From a virus: 21,494 nucleotides of DNA. The stretch covers positions 1-21,494 of the IMG/VR virus record IMGVR_UViG_3300031851_005298; one strand, given 5' to 3'. Positions within the stretch are counted from its first letter, which is position 1, and each line of letters starts with the position of its first letter. Of the stretch, positions 14,963 through 21,494 are shown piece by piece. The position numbers were made by a program, and so were the translations under genes. Under the pieces are notes generated by a model. It was not told the DNA's origin. It was given only the letters and a program-made list of their open reading frames with translations, and ran no database searches.

Positions 14963-14975
14963 TACCTATTATATA

Positions 14976-16226
14976 TTAGGGACAAATAAAGCTAATCCTT
15001 ACAGCTCCACCTCTACCAGCGTCTCCACAGTTACTATTACCACCCATTGTATGAGTCATAGTACCACCCAGACCCGGCATACGTCGCCAACCAGTATTAG
15101 TGTTGTTGCAACATGCTGCGCAACACTTACCATAACAAGTTCCACTTGTCCAACAGAAATTACATCCTACGCAACACGTCCAGTTATAGTTTTCTCCACA
15201 CATAAATGGAACACCTGGTTCAGTAGTATGTCCGTAGTTATTTGTGTCGTAGCAATATCCACCGTAGTGCCCTTGAACTTTGTAAATAATTGCTCTTGGC
15301 GAACAGCCGTAAGCAAACATTCTACTTCCTACATTAGCTATGCATCCGCATGATGCGCAAGAGTTGTCGAAGCAATAGAAGGTTGAACACTGACACCAGC
15401 ATCCACCACCCGAGTTATTGAACTGACACCATGCAACCCCAGCCCTACATGTACACGACATACCGTTATTAAACGCTTGCAGATTTTGAAAGCTGTGTCT
15501 ACCTGGATCAGCACATACTTGGCACATGCCTGGGCCGTTGACCCATGTAGGTCCACCGTTGTTATAATATACATCTGCATTTCCTGGATAACAACAATAT
15601 GCACAACCAGCACAAACCGTATAGGATTCTCCTGCAGTTACAGGAATAGTCGTAGTAAAGAAAGCGCCTGTAGATCCGTATGGAGATCCACCACAACCTG
15701 GTGATGCACCACTAGAATTACCTGGACCCCACCCTGTAAATTGTACCTTTGTAACGCCAGCTGGTACAACAAAATTACAACATGAACCACATCTCCAATA
15801 ACCGTTGCAACAACAGTTTAGTCCAGTATTATTTCCGTTAGATCCAAAAACATTGCCATAGGGTAGTGTGTCATTATCTATAACCCAGATGTGGCACCTT
15901 TCGCTCGGACAGCTGCCGTCTTTATAAGTGTCCGGAATACAGCACCAAGCTTGACAATATGTATTATAACCTCGGTAAGAATCTCTTTCTAAACACTGAT
16001 TTAGCGTAATAAGTCCAGCTAAGCCTGCAGCTGCATTCTCTTTATTATATTGAACACAGCAGTAACAACATTTACAACACTCCAAGCACGTCTTGCACTG
16101 GTTTAGTGTACTTTGTGCCGTTTGGTATTGGTTGTTTGCCCGGTTCGCTTGTTCGGTTGCTGCCGTTAGCTGAGTATCGGCATACAAGTACTTATCTAAT
16201 GCTGCGTAAAATAATACGTCTGCCAT
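14976..16226 (-). CDS. Cysteine-rich, glycine-rich-domain protein (paralogue A), probable virion/adhesin protein
   Basis: The function is not recognised. The 416-residue protein has 51 cysteines (about 12%). The first 40 residues look helical (TAATEQANRANNQYQTAQST) and are followed by a dense cluster at 44-57 with pattern C-x2-C-x2-CC-x-CC-x-CC. A beta-type glycine-rich domain begins at NFVVPAGVTKVQFTGWGPG (about 151-169), as in glycine-rich domains of phage tail fibres, with many CC and CxxC pairs inserted. It ends GGTMTHTMGGNSNCGDAGRGGAVRISF. There is no signal peptide. The ATG has a strong ribosome site (AAGAGGA). The upstream neighbour is 13 bases away, so it is probably co-transcribed from the late promoter at 17149-17156. 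The 415-residue protein at 17163-18410 is its paralogue. A tail-tip or adhesin role is inferred from position beside the long fibre gene. Confidence 0.85.
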   Translation of the reverse strand: MADVLFYAALDKYLYADTQLTAATEQANRANNQYQTAQSTLNQCKTCLECCKCCYCCVQYNKENAAAGLAGLITLNQCLERDSYRGYNTYCQAWCCIPDTYKDGSCPSERCHIWVIDNDTLPYGNVFGSNGNNTGLNCCCNGYWRCGSCCNFVVPAGVTKVQFTGWGPGNSSGASPGCGGSPYGSTGAFFTTTIPVTAGESYTVCAGCAYCCYPGNADVYYNNGGPTWVNGPGMCQVCADPGRHSFQNLQAFNNGMSCTCRAGVAWCQFNNSGGGCWCQCSTFYCFDNSCASCGCIANVGSRMFAYGCSPRAIIYKVQGHYGGYCYDTNNYGHTTEPGVPFMCGENYNWTCCVGCNFCWTSGTCYGKCCAACCNNTNTGWRRMPGLGGTMTHTMGGNSNCGDAGRGGAVRISFICP

Positions 16227-16239
16227 ACTCTAATTCCTC

Positions 16240-17106
16240 TTAATCTGTTATTTCTTTATAGAAGTCTGTATGACTTATTGGCTCAGGTAATTGATACGGA
16301 AGCCTGTCGCGAGGATCGTTAACCGGGCCTGTGCCATTAGTATGCCCATTGGCGGTTATTTCGCCAATTGTTAATCCAGCATCACCAGCATCTTTTACAA
16401 TTTTAATAGCCTGATTTACTGACAATGGTATTTTAGGAACTAGGCTTGTTGACGGATGGGTTGTATACGCCCATGGCCATTTACCTTCTTCACCTGCAAT
16501 AAATGTATCTAGCTTGGCTAAATACGCACCTGCATCAGATTCGCCAGCAGCACCTAAGTCATACGTATCATAATAATGTTGTACGGCCGCTTTACGTGTT
16601 CTCGCAATAAACGCATTGTGCGATTCTGGTGAACGAAGTATCTGTTTAAATTTTATATTATCAAACTTATTGCCATCAGAATCTATATCTTTACTAACTT
16701 CCATCTGAAATACTTGATGTATATTTGGATTTGTTGATACTTGATACTTGACGGATGGGTCGGCGGCTAAAGTCTTTTCTTCAAACACTTCTTCGTGTGG
16801 CATGTCTGTTCGATCTTCGTCATGAAAATTCTGTAGATACCAGCAAGCCATAGCATGTTTATTGCTAGATGATGCTTTTAATCTTATATTTAAAGTAGGT
16901 GATCCATCACCTAGTAAAGCATCACTATTCATATCATGTGCGCCATCGCTATCATAATCAAACGATGTTCCAAAGACTTGACCGTCTGCATTAGCATACA
17001 AGGTGACTTCATCTGGCCCATTGTATGTTGTAGTTAAAGTTTTACCTTCATCCCAAGAGTTTACATATTGCTCATCGGGAATTGGATATGTAATTGTAAT
17101 TGGCAT
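16240..17106 (-). CDS. Unrecognised protein in the fibre region, probably structural
   Basis: I do not recognise this 288-residue protein. It begins MPITITYPIPDEQYVNSWDE and is acidic and soluble, with no signal peptide or membrane segment. It has only one cysteine, in sharp contrast to its two neighbours. The first half looks beta-rich (TLTTTYNGPDEVTLYANADG) with aspartate-rich DYDSDGAHDMNSD and DIDSDGNKFDN segments (about 51-63 and 140-150) that could bind calcium. The middle is helical (IARTRKAAVQHYYDTYDLGA), and the C-terminus is proline-rich (DPRDRLPYQLPEPI). An AGAGGGA ribosome site precedes the ATG, and an exact late promoter lies upstream at 17149-17156. Its placement between two cysteine-rich paralogues and behind a late promoter suggests a virion component or an assembly factor for them. 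Confidence 0.8.
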   Translation of the reverse strand: MPITITYPIPDEQYVNSWDEGKTLTTTYNGPDEVTLYANADGQVFGTSFDYDSDGAHDMNSDALLGDGSPTLNIRLKASSSNKHAMACWYLQNFHDEDRTDMPHEEVFEEKTLAADPSVKYQVSTNPNIHQVFQMEVSKDIDSDGNKFDNIKFKQILRSPESHNAFIARTRKAAVQHYYDTYDLGAAGESDAGAYLAKLDTFIAGEEGKWPWAYTTHPSTSLVPKIPLSVNQAIKIVKDAGDAGLTIGEITANGHTNGTGPVNDPRDRLPYQLPEPISHTDFYKEITD

Positions 17107-17148
17107 TTTATATCCCTCTTAGAGAATTAAGAATTTTATTGTTTAATA

Positions 17149-17156
17149 TATTTATA
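17149..17156 (-). promoter_or_regulatory. T4-type late promoter in the fibre region
   Basis: The minus strand reads TATAAATA, an exact late octamer, in the 56-base gap between the two structural genes. Transcription is predicted to start near 17143, 37 bases before the ATG at 17106, and would cover the 288-residue protein and the cysteine-rich paralogue A. Confidence 0.75.
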
Positions 17157-17162
17157 CTCATT

Positions 17163-18410
17163 TTATATGCAACCCCAGCGTGCGTACACAGCTCCGCCGC
17201 GGCCTATGTCACCGCACCAAGCAGTACCGCCGCCCATTCCGTGGGTACCCATACCGCCTGCACCTGGAGATCGTCTATGGCCACAACAGTTTTGACATTC
17301 CTGTCCACCCCAACATGTTTGCGATGTGTAGCAATAACATTGAACACATGGAAATTTAGGAGTACCTTGAGAACATATATTTCCGTACTGATCTTGGTTA
17401 AACATTCCTTTTGGAAGAATACTTGGTATGCTAAAGCACATGGCTGGAACTGTTACAGCTGACCAACTGCCTGAGTTTATTGCTTCGTAATTTATTCTAC
17501 ATCTAGATAGCTTATATGGAATAGTACACTGACAATACCCATTTTGTCCCAAATGGCTTTCATAACCTCTAGAACCTCTACTGTTGTCATGGCACATCCA
17601 GTAACCTTGTGTACATAAACAGTTACCAGATCCCCAATAACCTTGGCAATAACCCTGTGCTGCAGAACCACAACATGCTTCTCGTTCCTGCATCTCTTGA
17701 TACAAACTAGCGGCTCCGCCCTGAACACATAGACAAATACATACGTTTGAACCAGTTGCTGAAGTACAACCGTACACCATGCTGGCTGAACCCGAATTGG
17801 ATGCTGGATATCCGCCTTCACAACCTTTTGCATAGCAGCATATTGCACATCCTGATATAAGACAAAAGACATCTCCCGGAGCTACACAGAAGACGTTTGA
17901 ATAATAACCTCCTGTAGCTCCATTAGGTGCAAATGCGCAACAAGATCCCCAAGTAGTAGATGCTCCAGGACCCCATAATTCTACTTGCAGTCTATTAGTG
18001 CCTGCTGGAACTGTGAAGGTACACTGAAAACCACATTGGCCATAACAGCAGTTAGTACTAACTCCATCAAGACAAAGACATCCTACAGATGAATATCCAG
18101 GCAAATCGCATACGTTTCTAATATGCTGCCATGAACAAACACAAGATATATCATGTGAATAAAATGCAAAGTTACATTCGCTTAAACCTAGAAGTGAAAG
18201 ATCACCGCCGAAGTTGTCGATATAGTCCTGTGCGCTGTCTATTGCGCTATCATAATTAGCGATCGAATCAACGACTAATTGTATTTGTGCTGGTAAAGTA
18301 CCACACGCAGAATCAGCTGAATCTCGTAATCTACGCTGTGCAGCAATCTGCTCAGATTTCGCGTTGACTGTTTTTATCAGCTGATTATATTGTAAAACGT
18401 TAATTGCCAT
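17163..18410 (-). CDS. Cysteine-rich, glycine-rich-domain protein (paralogue B), probable virion/adhesin protein
   Basis: This 415-residue protein has 43 cysteines (about 10%). It opens with a helical stretch (residues about 5-65, with KTVNAKSEQIAAQRRLRDSA) containing a single cysteine, then changes sharply to a cysteine-rich part from about residue 79. A glycine-rich beta domain starts at CTFTVPAGTNRLQVELWGPG (130-149). It ends GGMGTHGMGGGTAWCGDIGRGGAVYARWGC, closely parallel to paralogue A, so the two arose by duplication. Unlike A it lacks the packed CC cluster near the N-terminus. The ATG follows TAGAGGT and lies 15 bases after the fibre gene stop, so the two are co-transcribed. A fibre-associated tip or adhesin is the likeliest role; the cysteines could form disulfides once outside the cell, or bind metal. 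Function is unknown. Confidence 0.85.
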   Translation of the reverse strand: MAINVLQYNQLIKTVNAKSEQIAAQRRLRDSADSACGTLPAQIQLVVDSIANYDSAIDSAQDYIDNFGGDLSLLGLSECNFAFYSHDISCVCSWQHIRNVCDLPGYSSVGCLCLDGVSTNCCYGQCGFQCTFTVPAGTNRLQVELWGPGASTTWGSCCAFAPNGATGGYYSNVFCVAPGDVFCLISGCAICCYAKGCEGGYPASNSGSASMVYGCTSATGSNVCICLCVQGGAASLYQEMQEREACCGSAAQGYCQGYWGSGNCLCTQGYWMCHDNSRGSRGYESHLGQNGYCQCTIPYKLSRCRINYEAINSGSWSAVTVPAMCFSIPSILPKGMFNQDQYGNICSQGTPKFPCVQCYCYTSQTCWGGQECQNCCGHRRSPGAGGMGTHGMGGGTAWCGDIGRGGAVYARWGCI

Positions 18411-18425
18411 TTTTTACCTCTACCA

Positions 18426-21400
18426 TTATAACACGGTCGTTTGTATTCGTTCTATTGATCCGTCGCTATTATATGTAATTACGACGTTCTTTTCTTCTGT
18501 AAAGCCAAAGCCTAAAACCATTTTTTCTTTGTAAGATTTAATTTCATCAGTATATGAATCATAATCGATGTCAGAAATAGTTATTGGGCCATTTACATAT
18601 CCTAATGCTCTTCTTCCACCAGAGTCTCCACGATCAGAGTCAAGGAATGGATTTCCTGTATTTGCGCCAGTCGCCCAAGTAGTATTAGCAGAGTCGTAAT
18701 TTCCAGCACCTATAGCATCAACCAAAGAATTAAGTGCTTCATCTACATAACCTTTAGTTGCTTTCTCCGTTGGAACAGCAAGGTTTGAGTTACCAGATAA
18801 CGTTGCATCTGATGAGAACTCGTTAATTGATTCACCAATTTGTGCACCAATTGAACCAAGTCTCAATGATGTCAAACCAGAAAGATCAAATGCAGATGCA
18901 TCCAATGTTGCTCGTCCAGTAGCCTGATCGATTCGGAAATAGTTACCAACTCTAAAGTTACCATCTTGGTCAGTCGAGATAAAGTAAACTCGACCAGGAG
19001 CAGTCTCAACAACTTCATTTCCTTGAGAAGCAGCTTGCGTTGGAGTTCCAGGATAATTTGTTGTGGTTACTCCACCAGTACCAACGCTCAAGAAGTCGTG
19101 ACCCGTAAGTCTTACCTGAGAATAATTAGTTCGTATGGTAGCAGCTACGTCATCAGCAGAAGCATTTGTTTCTAGTTTTTGTTGTGACAGCGTTATAGTA
19201 GCATCGCCACCTCCGTAGCCAGACACACTAGATATAACATAGGCTCTTGCGTACCCTGCACTATCAGCATCACCCGCAAACGATATCGAAGCACCGGGTT
19301 TTGGCTCTCCAGTTAAAGTATCAACTGTCACGATATAACCGTATTGGCCTCGGTAGAAGTTTGAGTTAGCAAGACTTGCATTTACTGCGCCTTGGCTAAT
19401 AAGCTCACCGCCGGAAAATCCTGGGAAAGTAATATTTTCTACGTAGATTTTATCTTCGGATGGTTGCGAATTAATGACGTCAGCCGTAGGAGCTTCAGCG
19501 TTCCAATGAGCAGAGTCAAAGTAATCACCTGAGTCCATCAGTCTAGCTTGACCACCAGAAGTATAAACGCTATATGATTGAGCATCGATAAACGGAGGAT
19601 TAACAATGTTGATTGTACCCCTCATTTGAGTTCCGTTTGCCGCACTATCCCAATGGTAATAAAGCGTAGACGGAGTTGTAGGTCCAACTTCAAAGAGTAG
19701 TCCGTCTACTGTACTATCTAGAGTAGAATCACCATCAAGGCTGTTTCTACTATTTAAAATTCCAGTTGTGTATTCATCTGTAAAGTTACTTGAATCCCAA
19801 TTAGTTCCAGTAGCAATGTAGAACCGGCCGCCTTGAAGAGCAGTGCCATCACCTATGAACCGGTAACGAGAACCTCTGTAAAGAGTTATATCTGGTTGGT
19901 TGGTTGAAGGTACAGCTACCCCACCAATATTTCCTCCAGCTGTGAAGGTGGTTGTGTTAGTAGCGCCATCGTTGCCTACTGTAATCTTTTCATTTTCTGC
20001 TATTCTTGCAAAAAGAGTAGATGCAGATGTAGCAGCTCCACTATCAAACGTGACCCAACGGTTATTCATTTGAGTCATACCACCAACACTTTGTATATAG
20101 TGAGGAGCATATGAATCAGCGTTTGCCGCAGTCGTAACAGTTAATCTTACTGGGTTTTGACGAGCAATATCTGTAATTGTTGTACTAACAGTGTTTCTAC
20201 CGCCAGCATTTTGCGTATCAATACCAGTAGATCTTGCTGAGTCGATATAAGGTATAAAGTTAGAAGAGTCTGTAGCCGTAACCCAATAACTATCAGCCGT
20301 AAACAATGACGCCCATGTTGAAGGTGTCAAACCTGTAATAGATATTTTTTGACCAGTTGTTAGGCCGTGATTGGGAGAATGGAAGGAAACGTTAGCAGCA
20401 CGAGTCGCTCTATCTATTTTTTCATTGCTTGTCTCACCAACAATCTTCGATCCTACAGAGAATTCAGTACCACCAGTTATTGTATTACCGTCGTAATGAA
20501 GTGAAGTACCTCTAATTTTACCTGTAATTGCAACTTCGTTGGAATCAAATCCTTCAGCAACCGCGCCGTAAGTACCATAAGAGTTATTACAGTTAAGAGC
20601 TCTAATCTTACCACCGCTAGATGTTACAAGGCCAAAATCGCAATAATATGTAAAGCAAGAAACGATTTCAGATTTACCATTTTTGCGAACATGGAAACCA
20701 GCGCCACCGTTATGTACTTGCGTAAATGTGTGGAAAACCATAGAACCTTGGTTTGCTGGATTACTATTAAGTCCGCCATCGATAATAGCTCCAACACCAC
20801 CGGTTGAGAATGCTGTTGATTCTTTAATATATGGAGATTTTAGAATAACTGCAGTTGGGTCAAGTCTAAAGTAAACTCCACCAATTGTAGCGTCTTCAAT
20901 ATCGTGAGGATTAGCCGAATCTAGCGCAAAGCCAGTAAGTCCTGTAAATTTAAGTTCTTCAACAAGAACTCCACTATTTACAAAGAACATAGTTTTGTTT
21001 GAGTCACCAGCGGCTGGATGAATTTCGGTGTTCCTTTGACCATCACCCTTAAGTGTAATGTTAGCAGGAATTGTCATAGGTAAGTTTTCGCGATATTTAC
21101 CATCTTTAATAAAGATAGTAGCTGGACCAGTCACATTTTCTAATGCGAATTTTAAAGATCCCCAAGCTGTATCGACTGTTTGACCTAAATCAGAATCTGC
21201 GTTACCGTTTTCAGCAACATAGTAAACTTTATCAGCTTTACCAGGATATTGCCAGCTATAAGCAACACCATCTGTAGATCCTAAAAATTTACCTTTATCG
21301 CTTGTTGCAAGAGAAGGAAGAACCGAACCGCCACCAGCAGCGAGTAATTCCCATTTACCAGCTGTTAGTTCGTTACCAAAGTTTCCAGAGGCAGCAAAAT

Positions 21401-21494
21401 CCTGAAGAGCTATATAAGAACTAGTACTATATTGTACAACATCGTTAATTAAATAATTAGTACTGCTATCATATCCGCCAGCTCTATAGTTTAG
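18426..21494 (-). CDS. Long fibre-like virion protein with beta-helix segment (5' end off the window)
   Basis: The frame is open from the right edge (1022 codons plus stop), so the GTG at 21134 is not the true start. Residues near the edge read YDSSTNYLINDVVQYSTSSY, which resembles a small carbohydrate-binding module. The VYYVAENGNADSDLGQTVDT and AWGSLKFALENV segment leads into GPATIFIKDGKYRENLPMTI and PANITLKGDGQRNTEIHPAA. That is the start of a right-handed beta-helix of the kind seen in large structural proteins of T4-like cyanophages and in pectate-lyase-like tailspikes. The middle has repeated beta-type modules. Near the C-terminus, VPTEKATKGYVDEAL matches a motif common in tail fibres before the distal tip. 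It is the most upstream visible gene of the minus-strand virion block. A receptor-binding or baseplate-attached fibre is likely; no catalytic residues can be assigned. Confidence 0.82.
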   Translation of the reverse strand, partial: LNYRAGGYDSSTNYLINDVVQYSTSSYIALQDFAASGNFGNELTAGKWELLAAGGGSVLPSLATSDKGKFLGSTDGVAYSWQYPGKADKVYYVAENGNADSDLGQTVDTAWGSLKFALENVTGPATIFIKDGKYRENLPMTIPANITLKGDGQRNTEIHPAAGDSNKTMFFVNSGVLVEELKFTGLTGFALDSANPHDIEDATIGGVYFRLDPTAVILKSPYIKESTAFSTGGVGAIIDGGLNSNPANQGSMVFHTFTQVHNGGAGFHVRKNGKSEIVSCFTYYCDFGLVTSSGGKIRALNCNNSYGTYGAVAEGFDSNEVAITGKIRGTSLHYDGNTITGGTEFSVGSKIVGETSNEKIDRATRAANVSFHSPNHGLTTGQKISITGLTPSTWASLFTADSYWVTATDSSNFIPYIDSARSTGIDTQNAGGRNTVSTTITDIARQNPVRLTVTTAANADSYAPHYIQSVGGMTQMNNRWVTFDSGAATSASTLFARIAENEKITVGNDGATNTTTFTAGGNIGGVAVPSTNQPDITLYRGSRYRFIGDGTALQGGRFYIATGTNWDSSNFTDEYTTGILNSRNSLDGDSTLDSTVDGLLFEVGPTTPSTLYYHWDSAANGTQMRGTINIVNPPFIDAQSYSVYTSGGQARLMDSGDYFDSAHWNAEAPTADVINSQPSEDKIYVENITFPGFSGGELISQGAVNASLANSNFYRGQYGYIVTVDTLTGEPKPGASISFAGDADSAGYARAYVISSVSGYGGGDATITLSQQKLETNASADDVAATIRTNYSQVRLTGHDFLSVGTGGVTTTNYPGTPTQAASQGNEVVETAPGRVYFISTDQDGNFRVGNYFRIDQATGRATLDASAFDLSGLTSLRLGSIGAQIGESINEFSSDATLSGNSNLAVPTEKATKGYVDEALNSLVDAIGAGNYDSANTTWATGANTGNPFLDSDRGDSGGRRALGYVNGPITISDIDYDSYTDEIKSYKEKMVLGFGFTEEKNVVITYNSDGSIERIQTTVL

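Noticed and set aside
15338-15704. Short open frames overlapping the cysteine-rich gene on both strands
   Set aside because: Their low-complexity sequences result from reading repeated TGT/TGC-rich codons in the wrong frame; the 416-residue frame has a start, ribosome site and paralogue.
17492-17872. 126-residue open frame inside paralogue B
   Set aside because: It is an out-of-frame shadow of the 415-residue cysteine-rich gene with no independent start signal.
14976-18410. Cysteine-rich genes as frameshift artefacts or non-coding repeats
   Set aside because: Both have good ribosome sites, intact full-length frames and matching conserved N- and C-terminal blocks, so they are real paralogues.
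21134-21136. GTG at 21134-21132 as start of the long fibre gene
   Set aside because: The same frame stays open to the window edge and encodes fibre-like sequence upstream, so the gene is partial and this GTG is internal.

Overview
The window is a piece of an AT-rich, T4-like myovirus genome, most probably from an uncultured marine phage. The minus strand carries the conserved T4 block in T4 order, read right to left: neck genes 13 and 14, tail completion gene 15, terminase genes 16 and 17, and the start of tail sheath gene 18, which runs off the left edge. Four copies of the T4 late-promoter octamer TATAAATA lie at sensible places on this strand (before genes 13 and 18, before a heme oxygenase gene, and before a structural gene near 17.1 kb). 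These support a T4-type late transcription programme. No tRNA, CRISPR array or insertion sequence was seen.

Between gene 13 and the fibre region lies a 9-kb accessory island (about 5.9-14.9 kb). The plus strand carries, in two blocks, most of an ADP-heptose pathway. Block 1 holds a heptose-1-phosphate nucleotidyltransferase, a cupin, a stand-alone Kae1-like carbamoyltransferase domain and a GmhB-like HAD protein with broken catalytic motifs. Block 2 holds a heptose-7-phosphate kinase and an ADP-heptose 6-epimerase. A minus-strand block converging on it (14.9 to 11.2 kb) holds an SGNH hydrolase, a GT9 heptosyltransferase-like enzyme and a full-length carbamoyltransferase. Together they read as a phage route to make, transfer and carbamoylate a heptose. 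The acceptor (host LPS, virion protein or other) is unknown.

Between the two plus-strand blocks, on the opposite strand and behind its own late promoter, sits a two-gene bilin cassette: heme oxygenase and a ferredoxin-dependent bilin reductase. The reductase keeps the PcyA-type His and Asp and fits the PcyX type known from uncultured oceanic phages. It would convert heme to biliverdin and then to a reduced bilin.

From 14.98 kb to the right edge, all on the minus strand, is a virion/adhesion region. It contains two paralogous, extraordinarily cysteine-rich proteins (51 Cys of 416 and 43 Cys of 415 residues) with a glycine-rich domain, an unrecognised protein between them, and a very long fibre-like protein with a beta-helix-type segment that continues off the right edge. 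The two accessory transcription units not driven by late octamers begin at extended -10 sigma70-like promoters (TGnTATAAT). One of these places the predicted transcript start exactly on the ATG of the nucleotidyltransferase.
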